From positions 1 to 64,000 of the forward strand of contig NZ_JBEBRB010000004.1 in NCBI RefSeq assembly GCF_040395035.1: DNA of 64,000 nt. Reading direction: 5' to 3'. The notes under the pieces are model-generated. The model had not been told where the DNA came from, ran no database searches, and was given only the letters and a program-made list of their open reading frames with translations. This document shows positions 8,164-15,965 of the stretch, piece after piece (position 1 is the stretch's first letter; every line of letters starts with the position of its first letter). Origin of the DNA: Parapedobacter lycopersici_A. GTDB taxonomy: Bacteria; Bacteroidota; Bacteroidia; Sphingobacteriales; Sphingobacteriaceae. A program made the position numbers and the translations under genes.

Positions 8164-9852
8164 ATGTGTGGAATTATTGGTGCTTTTGACCTGAAAGGTA
8201 AGTCAGAAGAATTGCGCCCCCAAGTGCTTAAGATGTCGAAAAAGATTCGTCATCGCGGGCCGGACTGGTCGGGGATATATAGCTCGGAAAAAGCTATTCT
8301 AGCGCATGAACGTTTAGCGATTGTTGATCCGAAATCCGGCCGTCAGCCGTTGTTTAGTGCCAACGGTAATACGGTATTGGCGGTTAATGGGGAAATATAT
8401 AATCACCAACAGTTGCGGAATCAGCTGACAGACTATGCATTTTCCACACAGTGTGACAGCGAGGTAATATTGGCACTGTACGAAAAGAAAGGCCCCCAAT
8501 TTATTGAAGAGCTTAACGGCATATTTGGGTTTGCCCTCTATGATATTGAACAGGATACGTTTTTAATAGCACGCGACCATATTGGCATTATTCCGCTGTA
8601 TATGGGATGGGACGATGCCGGCACGTTTTACGTTGCGTCTGAACTTAAGTCACTCGAAGGCTATTGCAAACGCATTGAAACGTTTCCTCCGGGACATTAT
8701 ATTTACAGTAAAGAAGGACTGACACCGCAACGGTGGTACAGCCGCGACTGGGAAAGCTATGCGAATGTCGAAAACAACGTTTCGGACATTGACGTACTTC
8801 GCAAAGGACTGGAAGACGCGGTACACCGGCAGATGATGTCTGACGTACCTTATGGCGTACTGCTTTCCGGCGGACTGGACTCGTCGGTCATTGCGGCGGT
8901 GACGAAGAAATTTGCAGCCAAACGGATTGAATCTGACGACCAGGAAACCGCCTGGTATCCGCAACTGCATTCATTTGCCGTGGGATTGAAAGGTTCACCG
9001 GATTTGATCGCCGCCAAGCGCGCTGCCGATCATATCGGTACCATACACCACGAAATCAATTTCACCATCCAGGAAGGGCTGGATGCGGTGCGGGACGTAA
9101 TTTACCATTTGGAAACCTATGACGTAACCACGATCCGCGCTTCAACTCCGATGTACCTGCTTGCGCGTGTGATTAAATCCATGGGGATTAAAATGGTGCT
9201 TTCGGGAGAAGGCTCGGATGAGCTGTTTGGCGGGTACCTGTATTTCCATAAGGCACCCAATGCGAAGGAATTCCACGAAGAAACCGTACGCAAACTGGGT
9301 AAACTGTACTTGTACGACTGCCTCCGCGCCAATAAATCATTGGCCGCCTGGGGTGTGGAAGGACGTGTCCCGTTCCTGGATAAGGAATTTATCGATATTG
9401 CCATGCGGCTGAACCCTGAAGATAAAATGATCAGGGACGGCAGGATGGAAAAATGGATTGTACGGAAGGCCTTTGAGAACTATCTTCCCGAAAGTATTGC
9501 CTGGAGGCAGAAAGAACAGTTTTCAGACGGTGTAGGTTACAACTGGATCGATACACTCAAGGAACAGGCAGCGCAGAAGGTAAGTGACGGAGAGCTGGCC
9601 AAAGCCGCCGAGCGTTTCCCGATCAACCCGCCACAGAACAAGGAGGAATACCTGTACCGCTCGATTTTTGCGGAGCACTTTCCCTCGGATGCAGCGGCAC
9701 TGACGGTACCTTCCGTTAAATCGGTCGCATGCAGCACCCCCGAGGCGCTGGCCTGGGATGCTTCATTCCAGAACCTCAACGATCCGTCCGGACGGGCCGT
9801 AGCTGCGGTGCATAACGAAAGTTACGAGAAATCCAAAGCAGTAGCGCTGTAA
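8164..9852 (+). CDS. asnB: Asparagine synthetase B (glutamine-hydrolysing)
   Basis: Makes asparagine from aspartate, ATP and glutamine in the cytosol. The protein is 562 aa, close to E. coli AsnB. The N-terminal glutaminase domain begins MCGIIGAF, with Cys2 as nucleophile after Met removal. The synthetase domain has the pyrophosphate loop SGGLDSS (236-242) and the downstream SGEGSDELFGGY motif. It stands alone with its own promoter and a strong terminator immediately downstream. Confidence 0.96.
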   Translation: MCGIIGAFDLKGKSEELRPQVLKMSKKIRHRGPDWSGIYSSEKAILAHERLAIVDPKSGRQPLFSANGNTVLAVNGEIYNHQQLRNQLTDYAFSTQCDSEVILALYEKKGPQFIEELNGIFGFALYDIEQDTFLIARDHIGIIPLYMGWDDAGTFYVASELKSLEGYCKRIETFPPGHYIYSKEGLTPQRWYSRDWESYANVENNVSDIDVLRKGLEDAVHRQMMSDVPYGVLLSGGLDSSVIAAVTKKFAAKRIESDDQETAWYPQLHSFAVGLKGSPDLIAAKRAADHIGTIHHEINFTIQEGLDAVRDVIYHLETYDVTTIRASTPMYLLARVIKSMGIKMVLSGEGSDELFGGYLYFHKAPNAKEFHEETVRKLGKLYLYDCLRANKSLAAWGVEGRVPFLDKEFIDIAMRLNPEDKMIRDGRMEKWIVRKAFENYLPESIAWRQKEQFSDGVGYNWIDTLKEQAAQKVSDGELAKAAERFPINPPQNKEEYLYRSIFAEHFPSDAAALTVPSVKSVACSTPEALAWDASFQNLNDPSGRAVAAVHNESYEKSKAVAL

Positions 9853-9881
9853 GCCGTTTACTGACGAATCAGAAACATAGA

Positions 9882-9916
9882 AAAGGCCGGGTGCATCATA
9901 CACCCGGCCTTTTTTG
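9882..9916. terminator. Strong terminator after asnB
   Basis: AAAGGCCGGGTG (9882-9893) and CACCCGGCCTTT (9901-9912) are exact reverse complements with a 7-nt loop, followed by T's to 9915. It lies between convergent asnB and the DUF1080 gene and may work for both directions. Confidence 0.88.
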
Positions 9917-9986
9917 TGAAATGTCTTTTGCGGTGACTAACCGGCTGTCCGTTATCCGTCGCCGGCCAACGTACGGATCGCCGCCG

Positions 9987-10730
9987 CTAAAGCGGCCTGA
10001 TCCAGATGTTCCGGAAGCTGACGGGGTTGCCATGGTCCTGCAGGGCAATCGGGCCCGGGCCATGCGCTTTGTATTTGGGTATCCCGATATATTCCGTTGT
10101 TCCGTCGAGTTCGACGTTATTTTGCACCAATACCCCGTTATGGATCACGGTAACCCGGGCTTTACTCACCAAGATACCGTCTGCATTGAATCGCGGCGCT
10201 GTCCAGATAATGTCATATGTCTGCCATTCACCCGGCGGCTTTGTGGCATTTACCAACGGAATCCGCTGTTTATAGATGCTGGCCGCCTGTCCGTTGGAGT
10301 AGGTGCGGTTATCGTAACTGTCGAGCACCTGTACCTCATACCGCCCCTGCATAAATACGCCGCTGTTGCCGCGCCCCTGGCTTTCCCCGACAATTTCCGT
10401 AGGCGACCTCCATTCCAGATGCAGCTGATAGTCGGTAAATTCCTGCTTGGTCTGGATGCCGCCTTTGCCTTTTACTACCGTAAATGCACCGGCTGACACC
10501 GTCCATCCGGCCGGCGACGAACTGTCATTGCTGCTGACCCATTGGTCTAATGAGGTGCCGTCGAACAGGACAATGGCGTCCGATGGTGCCCGGTCGGCAT
10601 ATGTGGTCACCATGCGTGGTTCAGGTTCCCAGATCTCCGTTTCTTCAGGTTTCATTTTCGTTTGCTGTGCAAAAGCGGAAAGTGTCAGCGAAGCTGCAAT
10701 CCCGGTTGTTATGACTGATTTGATATGCAT
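9987..10730 (-). CDS. Secreted DUF1080 protein (3-keto-disaccharide hydrolase family)
   Basis: A 247-aa protein with an N-terminal signal peptide (about residues 1-21, ending LSAFAQ) and one DUF1080 concanavalin-like domain. Family marks: FDGTSLDQWVS near residue 56, then GNSGVFMQGRYEVQVLDSYDN and the C-terminal GPGPIALQDHGNPVSFRNIWIRPL. DUF1080 proteins include hydrolases of 3-keto-glycosides and are very common in Bacteroidota; the exact substrate here is not visible. Likely periplasmic. It is followed on the same strand, upstream, by the acyl-CoA dehydrogenase gene with a gap of about 66 bp, so it could be read through from there. Confidence 0.88.
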   Translation of the reverse strand: MHIKSVITTGIAASLTLSAFAQQTKMKPEETEIWEPEPRMVTTYADRAPSDAIVLFDGTSLDQWVSSNDSSSPAGWTVSAGAFTVVKGKGGIQTKQEFTDYQLHLEWRSPTEIVGESQGRGNSGVFMQGRYEVQVLDSYDNRTYSNGQAASIYKQRIPLVNATKPPGEWQTYDIIWTAPRFNADGILVSKARVTVIHNGVLVQNNVELDGTTEYIGIPKYKAHGPGPIALQDHGNPVSFRNIWIRPL

Positions 10731-10796
10731 AGTATAATGTGTAATTTGTTGTCTTTTCTGTGGTTTCGGCCGGCTGATGCCTTCCTGTCCTTTCCG

Positions 10797-11969
10797 TTAC
10801 CCGAAAGCATTAAATCCGGTAATATCCATGCCGGTGATTAATAAATGGATGTCGTGCGTACCCTCGTATGTGACGACCGATTCCAGGTTCATCATGTGCC
10901 GCATGATCGGATAATCACCCGTGATACCCATTGCGCCGAGTACCTGGCGCGCTTCCCGTGCCACCTGAAGTGCCGTTGCCACACTATTGCGTTTGGCCAT
11001 CGAAATCTGTGCCGGTGTGGCCCGGTCTTGGTTTTTGAGTAAGGCCAGCCGCCATACGAGCAGTTGGCCCTTCGTGATCTCGGTCAGCATTTCCGCTAAT
11101 TTCTTCTGCTGCAGCTGGAAGCTTCCGATGGGCCTGCCGAATTGCTGCCGTTCTTTGGCATAACGGACAGCCGTGTCATAACAGTCCATCGCCGCGCCGA
11201 GGGCACCCCAGGCGATGCCATACCGTGCCTGGTTCAGGCAGCTTAGCGGGCCGCGCATCCCGGTAATACCCGGTAAGATGTTGGTCTTGGGGATGCGCAC
11301 CTGATCGAACACGAGTTCGCCGGTAGCTGATGCCCGGAGGCTCCATTTGTTATGTGTTTCGGGTGTGCTGAATCCTTCCATACCGCGTTCAACGATGAGC
11401 CCCTGAACCTGACCATCCGGGTTTTTAGCCCATACGATGGCAATATCGGCAAATGGTGCATTCGATATCCACATTTTGGATCCGTTTAGGATCACGTGGT
11501 CGCCTGCGTCATCAAAATGAGTCAGCATCCCGGCCGGATCGGATCCGTGATTGGGCTCGGTAAGTCCGAAGCAGCCCATAAGCGCGCCGCTCGCCAGTCT
11601 GGGCAGGTAGATGGCCTTCTGCTCCTCGCTGCCGTAGGTGTAAATGGGATACATCACCAACGACCCCTGTACGGAAGCGGTGGAACGGATGCCGGAATCG
11701 CCACGTTCGAGTTCCTGCATCATCAGGCCATAGGCAAGGTAATCAAGCCCCCCGCCGCCGTGTTCCTGCGGAATGGTCGGGCCGAACAGCCCGAGTTCCG
11801 CCATTCCCGGAAGCAGCTGGCTGGGAAATTCGGCACGCTGGGCGTAATCTTCGATGATAGGTAGGAGTGCCCTGTTTACCCACTGCCTTACGCTGTCGCG
11901 GATAAGCCGGTATTCCTCGCCAATGAGTTCGTCCAGCAGATAATAATCAGGTGGTTGGTATTGGCTCAT
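10797..11969 (-). CDS. gcdH: Acyl-CoA dehydrogenase, glutaryl-CoA dehydrogenase type
   Basis: FAD-dependent cytosolic dehydrogenase, 390 aa. The C-terminal signature TYEGTHDIH with catalytic Glu369 and the ending ITGFNAFG are characteristic of glutaryl-CoA dehydrogenases, which oxidise and decarboxylate glutaryl-CoA to crotonyl-CoA in lysine/tryptophan catabolism. The FAD/substrate segment GCFGLTEPNHGSDPAGM is intact. The divergent LuxR-type gene starts about 320 bp away across a region with phased repeats. An hbd gene that could act two steps later is elsewhere in the window, not linked. Assignment to GCDH rather than a generic acyl-CoA dehydrogenase is by motif resemblance. Confidence 0.85.
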   Translation of the reverse strand: MSQYQPPDYYLLDELIGEEYRLIRDSVRQWVNRALLPIIEDYAQRAEFPSQLLPGMAELGLFGPTIPQEHGGGGLDYLAYGLMMQELERGDSGIRSTASVQGSLVMYPIYTYGSEEQKAIYLPRLASGALMGCFGLTEPNHGSDPAGMLTHFDDAGDHVILNGSKMWISNAPFADIAIVWAKNPDGQVQGLIVERGMEGFSTPETHNKWSLRASATGELVFDQVRIPKTNILPGITGMRGPLSCLNQARYGIAWGALGAAMDCYDTAVRYAKERQQFGRPIGSFQLQQKKLAEMLTEITKGQLLVWRLALLKNQDRATPAQISMAKRNSVATALQVAREARQVLGAMGITGDYPIMRHMMNLESVVTYEGTHDIHLLITGMDITGFNAFG

Positions 11970-12128
11970 GATTCATCAGGTTTACCATCTGTCTGACAAG
12001 TATACAGATAATTTTCCGTATCAGGTTCGGCACTGGTTTATTATTGCACCGGGCCTGCTTCGTTGCCCGTCCGGAATCCGGCCGCGGTACCTGCAGGACG
12101 AAAGCACGTTTTGTCGATAAAGACGTGG

Positions 12129-12167
12129 ACTCACCGTGCACTCACCGTGGACAGATGGTGCACTCAC
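12129..12167. repeat. Helically phased ACTCAC direct repeats
   Basis: ACTCACCGTG occurs at 12129-12138 and 12140-12149, and GTGCACTCAC at 12136-12145 and 12158-12167, so the ACTCAC core is repeated at 11- and 22-bp steps on one face of the helix. This looks like an array of sites for a DNA-binding protein, but no factor can be named. Confidence 0.5.
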
Positions 12168-12221
12168 TTCGAAGCAGGTGCAAACCAGTAACGGGCAAAC
12201 CCCGGATGATGTAAAGCTGAG

Positions 12222-12241
12222 AATACCCACTTTTGGGTATT
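12222..12241. promoter_or_regulatory. Inverted repeat AATACCC-N6-GGGTATT
   Basis: Perfect 7-bp arms around 6 nt, 50 bp before the LuxR-type gene; GAGAATACC is repeated at 12259-12267. A 20-bp dyad near the expected promoter of a regulator gene suggests an operator, possibly autoregulatory. Confidence 0.45.
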
Positions 12242-12291
12242 TTTCATTATCTTGCCTCGAGAATACCTAATATCAACTAAATCTACTGATC

Positions 12292-12993
12292 ATGGACGAA
12301 TTTTTACCAGCTGATTTCGATTGCAGCATGGCGGTGCGGCAGGAAATCATACGTAAACTTAAGGCGCTTGAAGCGGTGGCCGACGAGCTGCCGGTCTATA
12401 TCATTCACGATGTGCGCCATTTCTCGGTGATGTATATGTGTCCACGCGGTTTGCAGCTGTTGGGGATTTCCCTGGAAGATGTCCGGCGGCTGGGCTCGGC
12501 GTATTACACCAGGTTCTTCAATCCTGATGATGTGGCATTTTACCTGCCCAAGTTCATGGAACTGCTGCAGAATCCCGACCCGCCAAAGTGGTTTTCTTTT
12601 TTTCAACAGGTTACCACGGGAAAAGGGAACGGGTTTGAATGGTATTTGAGCGCTTCCCGGCCATTTGTGTTCGATGAAGAAGGGAAACCGATTCTTTCAC
12701 TCACTTTTGCGCTGCAGCTTGACCCGAACCACCATCTCGCCGAGAAGGCGGAGCGCCTGATGGAGGAAAACCTGCTGCTTAAAAATAACTATCAGCGTTT
12801 TGCTTCATTAACCAAACGCGAGAAAGAGCTGCTGCAATACATTGCCCTTGGGCAGAAGACAGCCGAGATCAGCGGCCGCATCCACATTTCAGAAAAAACC
12901 ATGCACACGCACCGGCGGAATATCAAGCGTAAAATCGGTGCGAAAACACATTATGACATCATCAAATTCGCCCAGGCATTTAACATGGTGTAA
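12292..12993 (+). CDS. LuxR-type transcriptional regulator with PAS-like N-terminus
   Basis: A 233-aa DNA-binding protein. The C-terminal helix-turn-helix (about residues 170-230) contains LTKREKELLQYIALGQ and ISEKTMHTHRRNIKRKI, the LuxR/GerE pattern. The N-terminal part (about 30-150) resembles a PAS-type sensor fold by general pattern (for example LGISLEDVRRLGSAYYTRFF), but no ligand motif is recognisable. No receiver domain is present. It lies divergent to gcdH and just ahead of folB, with a possible operator in its upstream region. Regulated genes are unknown. Confidence 0.85.
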   Translation: MDEFLPADFDCSMAVRQEIIRKLKALEAVADELPVYIIHDVRHFSVMYMCPRGLQLLGISLEDVRRLGSAYYTRFFNPDDVAFYLPKFMELLQNPDPPKWFSFFQQVTTGKGNGFEWYLSASRPFVFDEEGKPILSLTFALQLDPNHHLAEKAERLMEENLLLKNNYQRFASLTKREKELLQYIALGQKTAEISGRIHISEKTMHTHRRNIKRKIGAKTHYDIIKFAQAFNMV

Positions 12994-13013
12994 AAAATCA
13001 GTAGGTTTGCTGT

Positions 13014-13379
13014 ATGGAACAGCTTCAGCAACGAGTGACACTCCGCGATTTGCGGTTTTATGCTTTTCATGGTTATTATCCCGAGGAACAGGTGCTGGGT
13101 AATGAATTTATCGTCGAGGTGGAAGCGGTGTTTAACCGTTCCGCCGGTACCGCGGAAACACTGGACGCCACGGTGGATTACGAAGTGGTATACCGCATGG
13201 TGCAGGAAGAAATGACCCTTCCCCGGAAATTGCTCGAAACCGTGGCCGAGGCGATCCTGGACCAGGTCCGGGCACATTATGCCTTTGTTCACGAGGCGCG
13301 GGTAAAGCTCATTAAAAACCATCCGCCTTTTGGCGGCGACCGGGCCGGGGCCGCAGTGGAACTGATCTGGAAACGTTAA
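13014..13379 (+). CDS. folB: Dihydroneopterin aldolase
   Basis: Folate pathway enzyme converting 7,8-dihydroneopterin to 6-hydroxymethyl-dihydropterin plus glycolaldehyde. The 121-aa length is exactly typical. HGYYPEEQ (19-26) contains the pterin-binding glutamate region and KNHPPFGG (101-108) starts with the catalytic Lys101. The gene begins 20 bp after the LuxR-type regulator stop and ends 14 bp before the GlcD-like gene, so all three may be co-transcribed. No other folate-synthesis gene is adjacent; folD is 14 kb away. Confidence 0.93.
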   Translation: MEQLQQRVTLRDLRFYAFHGYYPEEQVLGNEFIVEVEAVFNRSAGTAETLDATVDYEVVYRMVQEEMTLPRKLLETVAEAILDQVRAHYAFVHEARVKLIKNHPPFGGDRAGAAVELIWKR

Positions 13380-13393
13380 ACACAGGTATTCCG

Positions 13394-14794
13394 ATGGCAT
13401 ACCAGGAAATTTCAGCGACCGTCTTAAACGAAATCCGCGCGATCCTGCCCGAACGGCTCATCGTTACGCCTTCCGCCGACCTCGAACCGTATTGCCACGA
13501 TCAGACCGAAGACCTGCGGTTTGCGCCGGAACTGGTGGTGCTTCCCGAAACGGTTGAACAGGTAGCTGCCCTGCTGAAGCTATGCCATGCCCAGTGCATT
13601 CCCGTTACGCCACGGGGCGCGGGTACAGGCCTGAGCGGGGGAAGCCTGGCTGTTCATGGAGGCCTGATGATTTCCATGGAAAGGATGAACCGGATTATCT
13701 CGATCGACACGGATAACCTGCAGGCCTATGTGGAGCCGGGTGTGATTACCGGAGTGCTGCAGCAGGCGGTTGCCGAAAAAGGATTATTATATCCGATCGA
13801 TCCCGCCAGCAAAGGCTCGTGCCAGATCGGCGGAAACATTGCGCATGGCAGCGGGGGACCTCGGGTGGTAAAATACGGGACCATCCGCGAATATGTGCTC
13901 AACCTCCAGGTGGTGCTGCCATCCGGCGACGTGATATGGACAGGGGCCAATACGATTAAATATGCTTCCGGTTATAATCTTACCCAATTGTTTATCGGTT
14001 CGGAGGGTACCCTGGGCATTGTTACCGGGGCGGTACTGAAATTAGTGCCCCGACCAAAGCAAACGATGCTGATGCTGGCATCGTTTCCGACCAATGAAGC
14101 TGCGTGCAGGACGGTATCGGCGATTTTCCAGGCTGGCCAGACGCCTTCGGCACTCGAATTCATGGAACGCCGGGCAGTGGAGTGGGTCAGCCAATACGAA
14201 GGGATAACTGTAGACATGCCGCCCGATGCGCAGGCAATACTGTTGATTGAAGTGGACGGGGACCGGATGGATGAACTGTTTTTGCAGTGCGAGCAGATCA
14301 ATGCGGTGCTGGATGCGCACGGATGCCTGGATACGCTGCTGGCTGATACGGCATCACACCAGGAAACACTCTGGAATATGCGGCGCCGTATCGGTCCGTC
14401 GGTTAAATCAAACAGCGTGTATAAAGAAGAGGATACCGTGGTGCCCCGTGCCAGGCTTCCCGAACTGATTGCCGGAATCAAGGCCATTGGTGCGACTTAT
14501 GGATTTGAGTCGGTCTGCTATGGCCATGCCGGCGACGGCAATCTGCATGTGAACATTATTAAAGGTGCAATGAATGATCACGACTGGCACCACCGGCTGA
14601 AGGACGGTATCCGGGAAATTTTCACATTGGCTGTTTCGCTGGGCGGCACCCTCTCCGGCGAACACGGCATCGGCTGGGTGCAGCGCGAATATATGCCCAT
14701 TAAATATAACGAACTCCAGTTGTCGCTGATGCGTGGTATCAAACAGGTTTTTGATCCTCACGGCATCATGAATCCGGGAAAAATACATCAATAA
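13394..14794 (+). CDS. glcD: FAD-linked oxidase, glycolate oxidase subunit GlcD-like
   Basis: A 466-aa FAD-binding (PCMH-type) oxidase of the GlcD / D-lactate dehydrogenase family, oxidising 2-hydroxy acids such as glycolate or D-lactate. The FAD-binding segment TPRGAGTGLSGGS and later GGNIAHGSGGPRVVKYG and GSEGTLGIVT are intact. The C-terminal metal and substrate part VCYGHAGDGNLHVN and SGEHGIGWVQREYM is also complete. Partner subunits GlcE and GlcF (Fe-S) are not nearby, so it may act alone or with unlinked partners. Substrate not decided by sequence. Confidence 0.9.
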   Translation: MAYQEISATVLNEIRAILPERLIVTPSADLEPYCHDQTEDLRFAPELVVLPETVEQVAALLKLCHAQCIPVTPRGAGTGLSGGSLAVHGGLMISMERMNRIISIDTDNLQAYVEPGVITGVLQQAVAEKGLLYPIDPASKGSCQIGGNIAHGSGGPRVVKYGTIREYVLNLQVVLPSGDVIWTGANTIKYASGYNLTQLFIGSEGTLGIVTGAVLKLVPRPKQTMLMLASFPTNEAACRTVSAIFQAGQTPSALEFMERRAVEWVSQYEGITVDMPPDAQAILLIEVDGDRMDELFLQCEQINAVLDAHGCLDTLLADTASHQETLWNMRRRIGPSVKSNSVYKEEDTVVPRARLPELIAGIKAIGATYGFESVCYGHAGDGNLHVNIIKGAMNDHDWHHRLKDGIREIFTLAVSLGGTLSGEHGIGWVQREYMPIKYNELQLSLMRGIKQVFDPHGIMNPGKIHQ

Positions 14795-14795
14795 A

Positions 14796-14838
14796 TGACT
14801 TTATGTCACCTTTAAACCCAAAATAATGACATAATGTC
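14796..14838. promoter_or_regulatory. Two palindromes upstream of hsp20
   Basis: TGAC-N5-GTCA at 14796-14808 and GACATAATGTC at 14828-14838 share the GAC...GTC half-site, with centres 31 bp apart (three helical turns). Placement 80-125 bp before the hsp20 ATG suggests a dimeric regulator; a CRP/FNR-type protein is one possibility, not shown. Confidence 0.45.
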
Positions 14839-14905
14839 TTTGTTTTCCGCATTATTATCGAGTGGAATACCATTTGAAGACGGGATGTTAGCGTTATTTA
14901 TTTAA

Positions 14906-14911
14906 AAGGAG
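14906..14911 (+). promoter_or_regulatory. Strong Shine-Dalgarno for hsp20
   Basis: AAGGAG, 8 nt before the ATG at 14920. Near-perfect SD sequences are uncommon before the other genes of this window, so this fixes the start and suggests high translation. Confidence 0.75.
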
Positions 14912-14919
14912 ATATAAAA

Positions 14920-15360
14920 ATGGCATTAGTAAAATTTTCAAACGGTAATTCAAACAGGGCAGTAGATTCCTGGACAAACAATCTTTTTGATTCGTTATTT
15001 AACGATTCCTTTATTTCAGACCGGCTTGTTTCCCGCGTACCGGCAGTGAACATTGCCGAAACGGCCGACGCCTATGCAATCGAGCTGGCTGCGCCGGGTC
15101 TGGAGAAGGGCGACTTTAAGATCAATGTGGATAAGGACGTGCTGACTATTTCAGCGGAAAAGAAGAGTGAGCAAGCGGCTGACGACCGGAAGTACAGTAA
15201 ACGGGAGTATAGCTACAGTTCCTTTACCCGGTCTTTTACGCTGCCCGACAGCATTGACCACAGTAAGATCGATGCCGCCTACCAGGACGGTGTATTGAAA
15301 GTACTGGTCGGGAAACGGGAAGAAGCAAAGGTGGCTTCGCGACTGATTGACGTAAAATAA
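14920..15360 (+). CDS. Small heat shock protein, Hsp20/alpha-crystallin family
   Basis: ATP-independent cytosolic holdase, 146 aa. The alpha-crystallin domain spans about residues 42-146, with IELAAPGLEKGDFKINVDKDVLTISAE and the C-terminal strand DGVLKVLVGKREE. A short aromatic N-terminal arm (SWTNNLFDSLFND) is typical. The strong ribosome-binding site and two dyads upstream point to tightly controlled high expression. It is monocistronic, ending at a strong terminator. Confidence 0.94.
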   Translation: MALVKFSNGNSNRAVDSWTNNLFDSLFNDSFISDRLVSRVPAVNIAETADAYAIELAAPGLEKGDFKINVDKDVLTISAEKKSEQAADDRKYSKREYSYSSFTRSFTLPDSIDHSKIDAAYQDGVLKVLVGKREEAKVASRLIDVK

Positions 15361-15385
15361 GGGAATAACCTTGTTCGTTGGCAAG

Positions 15386-15418
15386 TCCCGCTGGAAAAAC
15401 AATCCAGCGGGATTTTTC
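15386..15418. terminator. Terminator after hsp20
   Basis: TCCCGCTGGA (15386-15395) and TCCAGCGGGA (15403-15412) form a perfect 10-bp stem with a 7-nt loop, followed by TTTTT. It separates hsp20 from the convergent thioesterase gene. Confidence 0.9.
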
Positions 15419-15428
15419 ATTGTACCGT

Positions 15429-15863
15429 CTATGCTTCTTCGTAATCTTCGCTTTTTGGCAGCCGGTTGGCCAGGTCCCGCCACGCATCCGGCAGCGGGGT
15501 AAGTTTGCGCCGGACAATGTCCATCCATGCCCCGTCAACGGTAACCACCGCACTTTTGACCCCATCGGCGCGGTAAACTTCGTGCCGGAACGTGAACCTG
15601 GAATTGGCAGGATTGTATTTAACCAGCAGTACCACAACCTTAACGTATTCATTCAGTTTGATTTCCTTCAGGTAAACCAGTTCCTCCCGGAATAAAACGG
15701 GACCGATCCCGGCCTCGGCAATTTTGTCAAGTGGTATTCCGAGCAGCTGGAGCATGTTGCTCCGGGCCTGTGCACACAGGTCGGCATAAGCGGAATGCCG
15801 TAAATGCCTGTTCGCATCAATCTGTGCCCAGATTACCTGTCCTTCGTAAAAGATATGATCCAT
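15429..15863 (-). CDS. Acyl-CoA thioesterase, 4-hydroxybenzoyl-CoA thioesterase-like hotdog protein
   Basis: A 144-aa single hotdog-domain protein. The N-terminal segment WAQIDANRHLRHSAYADLC has the Asp and the N-H pair of the YbgC/4HBT family (VRWxDxDxxGHxxxxxY pattern). Likely hydrolyses acyl- or aromatic-CoA thioesters in the cytosol; the natural substrate is unknown. It stands last in the minus-strand row after the SMP-30 gene, with about 100 bp between them and no obvious terminator in that gap. Confidence 0.85.
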   Translation of the reverse strand: MDHIFYEGQVIWAQIDANRHLRHSAYADLCAQARSNMLQLLGIPLDKIAEAGIGPVLFREELVYLKEIKLNEYVKVVVLLVKYNPANSRFTFRHEVYRADGVKSAVVTVDGAWMDIVRRKLTPLPDAWRDLANRLPKSEDYEEA

Positions 15864-15965
15864 AACCCAAACTTAAGAAGAAAACCGGATACCGCAAGTA
15901 ACCGACGGGAGCTAATACAATCGTAAAGAGAGCAGGCGTTCGCGGGAGCGTATCATGCGCGCCGT

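Larger units (their letters stand above)
11970..12291. other. Divergent control region between gcdH and LuxR-type gene
   Basis: About 320 bp without a gene. It holds three ACTCAC copies at 12129, 12140 and 12162 (11- and 22-bp spacing) and a perfect inverted repeat AATACCC/GGGTATT at 12222-12241. No exact TAnnTTTG promoter was found; TATACTTG-like and TATCTTGC-like sequences are one mismatch away. Confidence 0.6.

Noticed and set aside
9891..10496. 201-codon plus-strand frame across the DUF1080 gene
   Set aside because: Begins in the asnB terminator and runs antisense to a well-supported secreted protein gene.
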